A stretch of 64,000 bases of DNA from Brasilonema angustatum HA4187-MV1 (GTDB lineage: Bacteria > Cyanobacteriota > Cyanobacteriia > Cyanobacteriales > Nostocaceae): assembly GCA_019359695.1 (NCBI GenBank), contig JAHHGV010000033.1:34080-98079 (forward strand), written 5' to 3'. The notes under the pieces are model-generated. The model saw nothing but the letters and a program-made list of their open reading frames with translations, did no database searches and was not told the DNA's origin. Positions 36,424 to 45,070 of the stretch are shown one piece after another. The position numbers and the translations under genes were made by a program. Numbering within the stretch: the first letter of the stretch is position 1; each line of letters starts with the position of its first letter.

Positions 36424-38019
36424 TTACCCCAATCGTGCCGAGAAGTACTGACGGTATAAGTCACAACTAGGAACGCAAGCGTTGCGAATAATTTTGATTA
36501 ACCCCAGACTATGCAGTTTGAACATAATTTCGGGATTAAGTTGAACAGATTCAAGAGCGATTACTACTTCTTTATATCCTGACTCTAACTGAGAATCATC
36601 TTGCAAACACTTCAGTTGTTCTCGTAAATGATGGCTAAAGATTCCCTCTTCTGTGGGTGCGAGTGTCAATAGTTCCTCTAAGGACATTTCCTGGCTTTTA
36701 AGATTGGCGAATGCTTCTTGCATGAGATAGGGATGTCCGCCTAGCAACGTCATCAGTTTAATTATGCCTTGTTCTCCCAACTGAATATCTACTTCATACA
36801 GCTGAGCCATTTTTTCTATCTGAGAAAGGTTAAACTCAGGTAACTCAATCGCTAATCCAACATTAAACGGTGAGCGATTAGTGTCCAGGGTTGGATAAAC
36901 TTCTGTAGAATTAACCACGACTAAGCTCAGTTTCTGCCAAATTTTGCCCATCCTGTCACCCTGTTTAGCAGTTTCATACCAACTGCGGAGGAGTAAGCAG
37001 AATTCTGAGAAAATATTTTCGCATTTAAACAGTCGCTCAAAATTATCTATAGTAAAAACCAGAGATGTATCAATATTGGGTAATAAATACTTTTGAAAAT
37101 AACGAGTACAGCTAGTATTTATTCCCAGTTCATCTTGCCAGTAGTTCTCCAATTTCGGCTCTAGTTCTAAAATATCCGAGACATTAATACATAACCACTG
37201 TAAAAAACTTTTTAAATTAGCGAGAACAGAACTATCAGCAAGGTTCAAATCTAATTTCGCTGTTTTGTAACCCTGCTCTCTGGCATAGTCAAGCAATTTC
37301 TCACTCAACTTAGTCTTGCCCATCCTCTGCGGAGCTTTAATCCGAATCAGCGCTCCTGGTTGTACAATTGCTTTATAACATTTCTCTTCAATAGGTGGTC
37401 GTTCAATATATATGCTTGTGTCTGGTTCTGTAGAATAATTCTCAATCCAAGAAAGTTTATTTTTCAAATTTGGTATTTGCCTTTGTGAAACATCTTCCAT
37501 TTGAATAGCAACTAATCCTTCCTCAAAAGCTCTTTCAATAATATCTTGACTATCTGGATTTTCGTACCCTAATCCATCATAAAAGCCAATAGCGAATACA
37601 ATAGCAGCTTTGTCACCAATCGGCTGATTCATGCCAATAGTATAATTAATGTGTTGGCTAATTGCTTGGGCGGATTTTTCGGAATAACAAGCATTCAGTA
37701 ATACACACTTAACATAATTGGCGTGTAGCTTAAACAATGCTGCTAATCCCGTTGGTGATACGGGTTTATGGTTCCCGCCATCGTCTTCTAACACCAAACT
37801 ACCATCCTCCATCCCATGTCCACAAAAATGGACAATTTGAGGATGTTCTTCTGCTATGGCACGACGAATATCTTGAGGACGTACAGCAGTTCTAATTTTT
37901 ATTTCAAACAAATCCCGTTTTACTGCCCGTTTAATAGCTTCTTCTATTTGGCGAATTTCTTTATCCAAACGTAATCCATCGGGGATTGCTGCTAAAATTA
38001 ACACTTTATTATTAGACAT
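36424..38019 (-). CDS. CHAT protease fused to AAA-like (STAND-type) ATPase
   Basis: A 531-residue protein. Residues 1-170 form a CHAT (caspase-fold) domain with the catalytic pair His68 (HFCGHG) and Cys111 (LLNACYSE). Residues about 203-480 form an AAA-like domain of the PF14516 type with Walker A KAPQRMGKTKL (228-238), a Walker B-like LVFTIDNFE (321-328, Asp325 present, the following Glu replaced by Asn) and GGHPYLMQEAF. No signal peptide or membrane span is seen, so it is cytosolic. It is the first gene of a two-gene operon with the AAA-TM protein. By analogy with bacterial STAND-protease proteins it could be a triggered protease; this is inference. Confidence 0.85.
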   Translation of the reverse strand: MSNNKVLILAAIPDGLRLDKEIRQIEEAIKRAVKRDLFEIKIRTAVRPQDIRRAIAEEHPQIVHFCGHGMEDGSLVLEDDGGNHKPVSPTGLAALFKLHANYVKCVLLNACYSEKSAQAISQHINYTIGMNQPIGDKAAIVFAIGFYDGLGYENPDSQDIIERAFEEGLVAIQMEDVSQRQIPNLKNKLSWIENYSTEPDTSIYIERPPIEEKCYKAIVQPGALIRIKAPQRMGKTKLSEKLLDYAREQGYKTAKLDLNLADSSVLANLKSFLQWLCINVSDILELEPKLENYWQDELGINTSCTRYFQKYLLPNIDTSLVFTIDNFERLFKCENIFSEFCLLLRSWYETAKQGDRMGKIWQKLSLVVVNSTEVYPTLDTNRSPFNVGLAIELPEFNLSQIEKMAQLYEVDIQLGEQGIIKLMTLLGGHPYLMQEAFANLKSQEMSLEELLTLAPTEEGIFSHHLREQLKCLQDDSQLESGYKEVVIALESVQLNPEIMFKLHSLGLIKIIRNACVPSCDLYRQYFSARLG

Positions 38020-38439
38020 TAGGCGATCGCTCCTTCATTCTTAACGGAGCTAGTAACTAGATTAGGCTTTCACTCTGACACTAAGAGGCTAAGTTTTCCA
38101 CCTACATGATTGTTCAGTTGTCAAGGTATAGAAACCTTGCTAGCCATCTTTTCATACTGACTTCGGCTAAGGACAATAAGAGCGTTCTGGTTCATTTAAC
38201 TTGATCCTTTAATCACAAACTACTATAACAGAACGCAACTTGGTACAAGTATCGGATTGAGCAACAAAATTGTATAACATGAAAAAGCATTCTATGATTC
38301 TGAATGTATTTTTATGCTGCAAAATCCTGTCATTCGCGCAGCTGTTGCAATCAGTCTTGGCGCAATAGCTGGAGCGCTTTCGCGCTATTATCTCGGTTGA
38401 TGTGACTGCTTTTATAAGATGCCCCTGTTAGATCCGTTT
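38020..38439. other. Intergenic region with a dispersed-repeat fragment and a crcB stub
   Basis: 420 bp. It holds the operon upstream region (with a HIP1 site at about 38023-38032), the fragment CTACTATAACAGAACGCAAC near 38220 that matches the repeat at 33248, and the crcB remnant at 38314-38400. Confidence 0.5.
38314..38400 (+). pseudogene. N-terminal stub of CrcB-type fluoride channel
   Basis: A 28-codon frame, starting MLQNPVIRAAVAIS and ending GAIAGALSRYYLG before a TGA. This matches the first transmembrane helix of CrcB/Fluc proteins, where the helix is followed by further spans. None of the remaining three helices is found downstream, so the gene is truncated. Confidence 0.55.
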
Positions 38440-38991
38440 TTAATGTTTAATATTCAAATTGAGGACATAACTTCCCACTTGGAGATCTCCCACCCACAAT
38501 TCATATTCTACAGATAAATTCTCTGGCAAAGGGTGTCCGCTCACTGTTAGATGACGAGTAAAATTCCGCAAGCGAATAGGTTTATTTGGTTGTTGTGAAT
38601 TTTGTTGTTGTAAATCATTTGGCAACCAATAATAAGTGGTGCCAGAAACGCCCTGTTGCCAAATGTGACGGTAACTCATTTGAGCGTTACCTTGCATAGT
38701 CATGACGACTCGTTTTGGAGAAATCTCAAACCACAAGATTCGGCGACTGGTGTTGACATCAGCATTACTTTGCTCTTGGCTACTTATACTCTGTGGATTG
38801 AAAAAGTTTGTCATTTCACAATCTGTGACAGGTGGTGCAGTCAGTACTATATGGAATCGATTACGATCCTTCTGATGCAGTGTCACCGGAGTTTCCACAA
38901 CAGACCAAATTGGTAGGTCTGCGGACATAAGTGATACAGATACTGACTTGCAATGATGAGTTATCATGGGAGTGATCAGGGGTAAAAACAA
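38440..38991 (-). CDS. Hypothetical protein
   Basis: Not recognised. The 183-residue frame has its strongest coding character from about residue 20 on. It contains WSVVETPVTLHQKDRNRFHIVL, ILWFEISPKRVVMTMQG and a Gln/Asn-rich linker (NDLQQQNSQQPN), and ends in a beta-like segment VGDLQVGSYVLNLNIKH. The first 20 residues are weakly hydrophobic; ATG near residue 22 (MSADLPIW) is an alternative start that would make the protein cytosolic. The sequence looks like a compact beta-rich protein. No neighbour suggests a role. Confidence 0.5.
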   Translation of the reverse strand: MFLPLITPMITHHCKSVSVSLMSADLPIWSVVETPVTLHQKDRNRFHIVLTAPPVTDCEMTNFFNPQSISSQEQSNADVNTSRRILWFEISPKRVVMTMQGNAQMSYRHIWQQGVSGTTYYWLPNDLQQQNSQQPNKPIRLRNFTRHLTVSGHPLPENLSVEYELWVGDLQVGSYVLNLNIKH

Positions 38992-39407
38992 TATTAAAAA
39001 GATTTTCTTAATACACCTCTACTTATCTCATAGCTGAAAGCAAGAGTGACTTATGCACTAAATTCATTCTGATAAGTAAAGCCACATTGAAAAGCGTAAA
39101 ATAGAGTCTTTGCGATTACTTAGCTCGACCCGAAGTGTGGAGCGAATTAATGACATTTTACGTTTAATTAGGTTAAGCTACTTAACATCTGCTTGATCAT
39201 GTTTGCAACTTAATATCTGCTTGATCATGTTTGCAAAATGTAAAATATACGAATCCGGTTTGGTTTATAAACGAACTCGTTGAGGTAGGGAACGCTTAAC
39301 AGAGAACAGGGAACGCTTAACATAAACTGTACCTAGCTGAGCAAAAATCAAATAGGGATCTTATATATAGAATGTTAGGATATAACACACTCTTGTAAAT
39401 GCCTATG
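38992..39407. other. Intergenic region with repeat relics
   Basis: 416 bp. GTAAAATAGAGTC.. to GACATTTTACG near 39097-39165 is a decayed REP-like palindrome. A 27-bp unit (ATCTGCTTGATCATGTTTGCAA) is present twice at 39186-39237. A family D repeat lies at 39248-39366. No gene is seen. Confidence 0.5.
39248..39366. repeat. MITE-like repeat, family D, short copy
   Basis: TACGAATCCGGTTTGGTTTA at the left and CAAAAATCAAATAGGGATC..TATA at the right, with GGGAACGCTTAAC twice. This is the family D element in the opposite orientation to 26612-26930 and without the nested insert. Confidence 0.65.
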
Positions 39408-40253
39408 TCAAATCCATGACTGAGGTGTGACGATTTTGATGAGAAGCGATCGCCCGTATATGGCACGGCTGAGATTGGCACGGCTGAGATTGGCACCACT
39501 GAGGTTGGCATTGCTGAGGATGACACCGCTGAGGTTGGCATCGCTGAGGTTAGCATTGTAGAGGTTGGCACCGATGAGGTCGATATTGGCTAGGGAGACA
39601 CCAAGGTTAACCATTTCTTGAAGTGCTGGGGTGCTTGCAATAAGGCGTCTGTCAGTACACTATGATTGCTACTAATCGTCTCATAAGCAACCTCGAATTC
39701 TCTTGAAGCAGCAATAAAACACCTATCTCTTCCTTTGCCCCTATCCCCCGGATCAGCTTCAGCAAAATTCAGCAACTCACCACTGTAACAGCAATCCAAC
39801 CAGATAATCTGCTGTTTGATTGGACTTTCTTGCAGTAGTTCGCGCAGCCATTTCAAGCGAATTCCCCAGTTTCCCAAATCAGGGTTGACATCGCTGGTAG
39901 CGAGAAAGCCTTCCTGAATTCCTTTATTTTTACGCAATCCATGACCAGAAAAATACAGCAGCGCAGTATCTGGAATATTTTTGCCTTCTGGCTTAAACAG
40001 TTGAACGATCGCTTCTTCGAGTTGAGTTAATGTGACTTGGGTTTTCTGACCAACGCGAATTGTGTTATTCTGCTTATCCTTGACACCGGGTAGGCGCTTA
40101 ACGTTAAATTCGCCGTAATCTTGTAAAAGAGTGGCGATAGCTTCGCTGCTGCCTTCGGCAGATCGCCTCCGCATCCTGTGCAGGTGCTGTCAAAGCAGTT
40201 AAACGCTCATAACTATAAGTATTAATTTCAACTACCAAAGCGTCTCGGCTCAT
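39408..40253 (-). pseudogene. Broken caspase-like (peptidase C14) pentapeptide-repeat protein
   Basis: The start is ATG 40253 (SRDALVVEINTYSYE). The frame is lost at 40136-40160, where a 25-bp dispersed repeat sits inside what would be GAGGCGATCGCC. Removing it restores QDAEAIATLLQDYG. The p20 part then runs in frame with the catalytic dyad region YFSGHG and DCCYSG. Near 39635-39645 the frame shifts again by one base. The shifted frame continues [13 protein letters not shown] into pentapeptide repeats ([15 protein letters not shown] and so on), ending at 39408. An intact relative would be a caspase-like protease followed by a pentapeptide solenoid. As it stands it is a pseudogene unless parts are made separately. 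Confidence 0.8.
40136..40160. mobile_element. 25-bp small dispersed repeat inserted at a HIP1 site
   Basis: The inserted bases (GATAGCTTCGCTGCTGCC..) split the HIP1 octamer GCGATCGC of the caspase gene. A sibling of 27 bp stands at 55869-55895 in the same GCGATCGC context. Partial relatives occur near 29120-29145. It matches the known class of small dispersed repeats in Nostoc-type genomes. Confidence 0.7.
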
Positions 40254-40381
40254 AAAAGACAGCTTCACTCCAGATTGACAGAGTTATTGCTTAACAGATA
40301 CAACATCCTAGCCAATATTTCGGTAGAAATACAGTAATATAATGATAATTTTTTAATTCCTTTGAGTCAGCAATTTCTACT

Positions 40382-40531
40382 ATGACCAAACTCACACCCA
40401 TCCAGCTAGATGACAACACGATTATCTACATTGAAGCCACAGACGACGTGAACGTTCCCTTAGTTATCGCTGAAGAACCCGCAGAGGAAGAGGAAGAAGC
40501 ACTGACAGTGAGATTACCTGCTGCAAAATAA
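40382..40531 (+). pseudogene. Truncated trypsin-co-occurring-domain (Trypco1/CU044_2847-like) gene
   Basis: A 49-codon frame that starts MTKLTPIQLDDNTIIYIEA and has an acidic linker (EEPAEEEEEALT). This is the N-terminal third of the CU044_2847/Trypco1 family as I know it. The conserved C-terminal part, with a VEKVTLEFG-type core, is missing. The frame ends in seven residues that are the antisense of the neighbouring Uma2 fragment, so a deletion has joined the two genes tail to tail. Trypco1 domains co-occur with caspase- and trypsin-like proteases in predicted conflict systems, and the broken caspase gene is immediately adjacent and divergent. Confidence 0.55.
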
Positions 40532-40710
40532 TCATTTCGGTTTCGCCACCACCAATCTAGGCACTTCAATAGCAGCAATAATTGTTGTAAATGTAAGTAG
40601 CTTTCCAAAGCAGGCTCATCACTCCATAAATCGCCTGGTGGGAATACAATATCATCCCACTCTTGCTCTTGGGTATCTGGTGCAGCGGTTTGGTCTTTGG
40701 CAATAGACAT
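40509..40710 (-). pseudogene. Truncated Uma2-family endonuclease gene (N-terminal part)
   Basis: From ATG 40710 the frame reads MSIAKDQTAAPDTQ, DDIVFPPGDLWSDEPALESYL, LLKCLDWWWRNRNDYFAAGNLT. The latter segments are the start of the Uma2 (DUF820) endonuclease family, which in intact members continues about 150 residues to the catalytic region. Here it ends at FAAGNLT, exactly where the opposite-strand Trypco1-like frame breaks. The nominal open frame continues antisense through the Trypco1 remnant. An intact Uma2 gene is found at 55956. Confidence 0.65.
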
Positions 40711-41027
40711 AGGTGTCTCAGCAAAGGAAGATAAACATAGTGTAGCGCCTACCAAAATAAGCAATGAGCAAAAGCGATGAGCCTGATCGAAGCTAAGGGG
40801 TGTAAGGGGGGAAAGACAATTTTACTTCTTCCATTGTTGTCCACCCCTCTTCCCCTCTTTTCCCCTACACCCAGCCTACGGCTCGCTGCGCTAACATACC
40901 CTTATACCCTTACACCCTGCCCAGAGGGCATTGAAACTCTTACGAAATATTAAGGAACTTTGCATTTATGTCAAATCTGGAAACCGGAGCGCGAAATTAG
41001 CCAAAAGAGCGTGATACCATTCTCTCG
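40711..41027. other. chlP upstream region with heptamer repeats
   Basis: 317 bp. GGGTGTAAGGGGG (about 40798-40812) and inverted CCCTTATACCCTTACACCC (about 40898-40918) flank a CCCCTCTTCCCC tract and a GCCTACGGCTCGCTGCGCTAAC dispersed repeat. The last 100 bp should hold the chlP promoter. Confidence 0.5.
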
Positions 41028-42275
41028 GTGAATGTCAAGATTGGGAGAAAACCTTTGACACTACGGGTTGCTGTTGTTGGGTCTGGTCCTGCTGGTTCAT
41101 CAGCCGCAGAAACGCTTGCCAAAGCTGGAATCGAAACCTACCTCTTTGAGCGCAAGCTAGACAATGCTAAGCCATGTGGAGGTGCAATTCCCCTGTGCAT
41201 GGTGAGTGAATTTGACCTGCCGCCGAATATCATTGATCGTCAAGTGCGCAAGATGAAAATGATTTCACCCTCTAATCGTGAGGTTGATATCAATCTAGTA
41301 AATGAAGATGAATATATAGGAATGTGCCGCCGTGAGGTGCTGGATGGTTACCTGCGCGATCGCGCGGCAAAACTAGGGGCAAATCTCATTAATGCCACTG
41401 TTCATAAACTCGATTTTCCCACCAATAGTACAGACGCCTATACCATTCATTACCTAGATCATACAGAAGGTGGTGCTCTGGGTATTTCTAAAACTCTGAA
41501 AGTAGATGTGATTATTGGGGCAGATGGGGCGAATTCCCGCATTGCTAAGGAGATGGATGCTGGGGATTATAATTATGCGATCGCCTTCCAAGAGCGTATT
41601 CGTCTACCCAAAGACAAAATGGTCTACTATGAAGACCTCGCTGAAATGTATGTTGGGGACGATGTATCCCCTGACTTCTACGCTTGGGTGTTCCCCAAAT
41701 ACGACCACGTAGCAGTTGGTACTGGTACGATGCAGGTTAACAAAGCCCGCATCAAACAATTGCAAGCTGGCATCCGCGCCCGTGCTGCCCGTAAGCTGAT
41801 TGGTGGTCAAATTATTAAAGTAGAAGCACACCCCATTCCGGAACATCCTCGTCCTCGTCGCGTTGTCGGAAGAATCGCTTTGATAGGTGATGCTGCTGGT
41901 TATGTGACCAAATCGTCTGGTGAAGGCATTTATTTTGCTGCTAAGTCCGGACGGATGTGTGCCGAAACTATCGTCGAAATGTCCAACGGTGGTAGCCGCA
42001 TTCCTACAGAAGCAGATCTGAAGGTGTACTTGAAGCGCTGGGATAAGAAATACGGACTCACCTACAAGGTGTTGGATCTTCTGCAAACCGTATTTTATCG
42101 TTCTGACGCCACCCGTGAAGCTTTTGTAGAAATGTGTGATGATCGCGATGTCCAACGTCTCACTTTTGATAGCTATCTCTATAAGACAGTCGTCCCTGCT
42201 AATCCCATCACTCAGATGAAAATTACTGCCAAGACGATTGCTAGCTTACTTCGCGGTAACGCCCTTGCTCCTTAA
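41028..42275 (+). CDS. chlP: Geranylgeranyl reductase
   Basis: Reduces geranylgeranyl diphosphate or geranylgeranyl-chlorophyll to the phytyl form, for chlorophyll a and tocopherol. The 415-residue protein is a FAD-dependent oxidoreductase at the thylakoid. The Rossmann motif VVGSGPAGSSAAETLAKAG (16-34) is followed by FERKLDNAKPCGGAIPLCM, VIIGADGANSRIA and RIALIGDAAGYVTKSSGEGI, which are diagnostic for ChlP rather than other reductases. The start is GTG 41028 or, more in line with relatives that begin TLRVAVVG, TTG 41055. It is monocistronic. Confidence 0.96.
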   Translation: MNVKIGRKPLTLRVAVVGSGPAGSSAAETLAKAGIETYLFERKLDNAKPCGGAIPLCMVSEFDLPPNIIDRQVRKMKMISPSNREVDINLVNEDEYIGMCRREVLDGYLRDRAAKLGANLINATVHKLDFPTNSTDAYTIHYLDHTEGGALGISKTLKVDVIIGADGANSRIAKEMDAGDYNYAIAFQERIRLPKDKMVYYEDLAEMYVGDDVSPDFYAWVFPKYDHVAVGTGTMQVNKARIKQLQAGIRARAARKLIGGQIIKVEAHPIPEHPRPRRVVGRIALIGDAAGYVTKSSGEGIYFAAKSGRMCAETIVEMSNGGSRIPTEADLKVYLKRWDKKYGLTYKVLDLLQTVFYRSDATREAFVEMCDDRDVQRLTFDSYLYKTVVPANPITQMKITAKTIASLLRGNALAP

Positions 42276-42735
42276 AAGGAAAACGACAAATTTGTGACAA
42301 AGGCGACTGCGCCACTTTCACAATGAACAGTTATCTGTTATCAGCAAGTAGTTATCATGTCATCCTCTAAATGGATACAGGAAAACGCTAATCAGTGCTC
42401 AAAAATTAATTTCTGGATAAATAAAAAACTCTGGTTGAACTGATAACAGATGACTGTTCACTATTATGTGAATATGAGTTTTAATTTTCTTTTTTAAGAA
42501 GGTAATAAGCCTGAAGCGAAATGATTTATTATTAATACTAATTATTTTGTCAAACTCTTATCTTAAGCTGATTACAACGAATGTTCAAACAAAATTGCTT
42601 TGATAAGATTTTAAAATTGTATGAAAAAAATTCACACGAACTTTATTAATTTATTGGCAAAATTTCTACAAATTTATTAAGGTAGACTGGGTACTTAACT
42701 TGAGAAAGCTCCTGGATAGGAGTGAAAGCCTAGCT
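42276..42735. other. Intergenic region with an inverted-repeat element
   Basis: 460 bp. TGAACAGTTATCTGTTATCAG (about 42325-42345) pairs with CTGATAACAGATGACTGTTCA (about 42440-42460), so the sequence between may be a small element or a long hairpin. The rest is AT-rich. The Shine-Dalgarno sequence TAGGAG (42717-42722) belongs to the next gene. Confidence 0.6.
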
Positions 42736-43491
42736 ATGAAACTAAGTTCAGTTTTTGCTGCTGCTTTGTCTACTTTTGCTGTGACTTTGATCACAGCACT
42801 TGGTTTCTCCAATCAAGCTCAGGGTCTAACTATTTTAGGCAAATCGAGTGGTATCTGGGGAACACCTGATCCAGGGAGCAATACTGACCCGGTTTTTTCC
42901 GGCGTGGGAACGAACTCATTTACTTGGGGACGTTCTCGTCCAGATGATCTTGAAAACAACTATGGAACTGCTGCAAATGAGCTAACCTTTACTGGAAATC
43001 CTTTTTCCGCAGACGATTTTGGTTCGCTGTTTAAAGTGGGCGATTTAGAGTACTACAATGGCAAGGTTGAGGAAAGCACTAGCGTTGATTCCGTACCTTT
43101 AAATCTCACTCTATCATTCACTAATCCTGGTACTTTCAGGGAAGTTTTCAACTTCGGCTTTCAGCTTGTGAATACACCGAACTTAGGACTAAATCCTGAG
43201 GACGATGCAGATATTGTGTATATAAAGGACAACTTTAGCACTCGCAGTTTCAATTTTGAAGGAAACGAATATCAACTGAATTTAATTGGCTTTAGCCAAA
43301 ACGGTGGAAATACACCTGTTAACAAATTTAGCGTTTTTGAAGATGATAGAACTACGGCAGGGATTTATGCCAGAATGACTCGGATAACACCAGCGAAACA
43401 AATTCCTGAGCCAGCAGGTATTGTTGGATTATCAGTGTTAGGCATCTACCTTGTGACCCATAAGAAATCTTTGGGTGTAAAAAAAGAATAG
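42736..43491 (+). CDS. PEP-CTERM protein with choice-of-anchor K (THxN-like) domain
   Basis: A 251-residue exported protein. A signal peptide covers about residues 1-30 (AAALSTFAVTLITALGF). The central domain has SFTWGRS, ELTFTGNPFSADDFGSLFKVGDLEYYNG, SVPLNLTLSFTNPGTF and LIGFSQNGG, the layout of the choice-of-anchor K family. The C-terminus is a sorting signal: IPEPAGIVGLSVLGIYLV followed by a basic tail (HKKSLGVKKE). It should be cut and released or anchored by an exosortase system, usually linked to exopolysaccharide. ATG 42736 is used because of the TAGGAG upstream and because the signal peptide starts there. Confidence 0.88.
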   Translation: MKLSSVFAAALSTFAVTLITALGFSNQAQGLTILGKSSGIWGTPDPGSNTDPVFSGVGTNSFTWGRSRPDDLENNYGTAANELTFTGNPFSADDFGSLFKVGDLEYYNGKVEESTSVDSVPLNLTLSFTNPGTFREVFNFGFQLVNTPNLGLNPEDDADIVYIKDNFSTRSFNFEGNEYQLNLIGFSQNGGNTPVNKFSVFEDDRTTAGIYARMTRITPAKQIPEPAGIVGLSVLGIYLVTHKKSLGVKKE

Positions 43492-43524
43492 GCTGAGGTG
43501 AATTCATACGTAATTTGCCTGTTT

Positions 43525-43557
43525 ATAGCCAGAGGTATGAAGCTCTGGCTATTTATT
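43525..43557 (+). terminator. Hairpin after the PEP-CTERM gene
   Basis: ATAGCCAGAG (43525-43534) pairs perfectly with CTCTGGCTAT (43543-43552), followed by TTATT. It lies 34 bp after the stop codon. The U-tract is weak. Confidence 0.6.
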
Positions 43558-43931
43558 ATCGGAAAGTGAGCAGTTCACTCTCGTGGAGTACCCACAGCAG
43601 CGCCTTGCGGTGAGTAAGCGTGCTGGGTGTCCGTTAGGGACTTACAAAGTAGCGTCTGTAGAGGAGATATCCGCAGAGTCAATCAATTTTGGATTTTGGA
43701 TTTGCGATTTTGGATTAACCCCATAGTTAAAACTAGGGGCTTGTTAAATGGACGCCTTATGTCTTGCACTACGTGTCTCGACATAAATTTATTTTTTTTG
43801 TCGTCCATGGATGAATCCAGGGGCTTGAGACCATCTGATTTTGGATTCAAACAGATAAACCATAATCCAAAATCGCGCAACTAAGATCCTGTTAGAGCTT
43901 CGGTCAAACGAATTGGCTACACCACATACTA

Positions 43932-43974
43932 TTGACACTCTCTCATTTTCCGTAGCGTAGAGTGTCAATTTTTT
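43932..43974 (+). terminator. Hairpin with T6 tract
   Basis: TTGACACTCT (43932-43941) pairs with AGAGTGTCAA (43959-43968), followed by TTTTTT. It has the form of a Rho-independent terminator, though no gene on the plus strand ends within 400 bp. Confidence 0.55.
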
Positions 43975-44166
43975 GAGTGAACAACTGAAGCGATAAGTCA
44001 ATTGAGGCTAACAATCTATCTTGGGAGCGCAAGAATGAGTTTATCCTCTATCTACTGAAACCACGCCCCCTTTGGACTCGCTTCCAAACCGATATCTAAG
44101 GACACCTTTGGGCAAGTCAATCTATCAGATTTGTGCAGAATCAGTATCTCGCTTATTTGGCTATTG

Positions 44167-44913
44167 TTACTGAACTCCTGATGTTGCAGAAGCACCTTCA
44201 GTTGACTGAGGTAAACTGGGCAACTCCAAGCAGTAACCTGCACCATACACCGTTTTGATATAACGGGGATGGCGGGGATCAGGTTCTAGTTTGGTTCTCA
44301 GGTGGCGGATGTGTACGCGAATGGTTTCTATATCATCATCTGGATCATAACCCCAAACTTCCCTGAGAATTTCACTTGGAGAAACTGTCTGACCGTGGCG
44401 TTGCAGCAAGCAGTGCAGAAGTTCAAACTCCAAATGAGTCAGTTTTACGGTCTGAGTGAACCATATCGCCTCAAAGCGTTCTGGAACCAAGGTTAGCGGT
44501 CCATAGTTCAAAATCTCACTGTGCTTTGCAGCTTGAGGAATTCGATCCGTACGTCGCAAGAGTGCTCGCACCCGTGCCAACATTTCTTCAACCTCAAAGG
44601 GTTTAGTGAGATAATCATCTGCACCAGCGTTGAAGCCTTCGACTTTATCCTGAGTTTGGCTCAAAGCCGTTAACATCAACACGGGAATCTCGGCAGTACG
44701 CTCATCCCTCCGCAGGCGTTGGCAAACAGTAAATCCATTTACCCTAGGCAGCATCAAGTCGAGCATAATCAAATCTGGCTGTAGCTGGAGAGCAAGCGCC
44801 TGACCTTTGATGCCATCTTCAGCTTGGCTGACATCATAACCAGCCATTTCTAAGTTGACGGCAACGAGTTCTGAAATTGCGGCATCATCGTCTATGACAA
44901 GAATCCTCGGCAT
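44167..44913 (-). CDS. rpaA: OmpR-type response regulator RpaA
   Basis: The master output regulator of the cyanobacterial circadian system, phosphorylated by SasA, and also linked to phycobilisome association. The 248-residue protein has a receiver domain with phospho-acceptor Asp52 ([13 protein letters not shown]) and Lys in [12 protein letters not shown]. Then comes a winged-helix DNA-binding domain with [20 protein letters not shown] and the recognition helix region [15 protein letters not shown]. The phrases [21 protein letters not shown] and [22 protein letters not shown] are close to known RpaA and separate it from RpaB. The short C-terminal tail after CLELPSL varies between species. 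The gene is divergent from the hydrolase at 45071. Confidence 0.92.
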   Translation of the reverse strand: MPRILVIDDDAAISELVAVNLEMAGYDVSQAEDGIKGQALALQLQPDLIMLDLMLPRVNGFTVCQRLRRDERTAEIPVLMLTALSQTQDKVEGFNAGADDYLTKPFEVEEMLARVRALLRRTDRIPQAAKHSEILNYGPLTLVPERFEAIWFTQTVKLTHLEFELLHCLLQRHGQTVSPSEILREVWGYDPDDDIETIRVHIRHLRTKLEPDPRHPRYIKTVYGAGYCLELPSLPQSTEGASATSGVQ

Positions 44914-45070
44914 TATTAAAAACTTATTACTACTTATTAAGGATAATTAAGAACCTTTGGTAGATACAAAGATTGCTGTATTGATTATAAAAAATATTTT
45001 AAATCTAATATAAACATTAAAATTAAATGATTGTGGTGCTAAACCCAAACTATACTAAAAAACTGTCCTA

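Larger units (their letters stand above)
43492..44166. other. Intergenic region with two terminators and repeat relics
   Basis: 675 bp. Terminator-like hairpins lie at 43525 and 43932. Between them are GATTTTGGATT repeats (43683-43725 and, inverted, 43836-43880) that form a long imperfect inverted pair, around a GAATCCAGGGGCTTGAG motif also seen near 46750. No convincing gene is present. rpaA ends at 44167. Confidence 0.5.
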
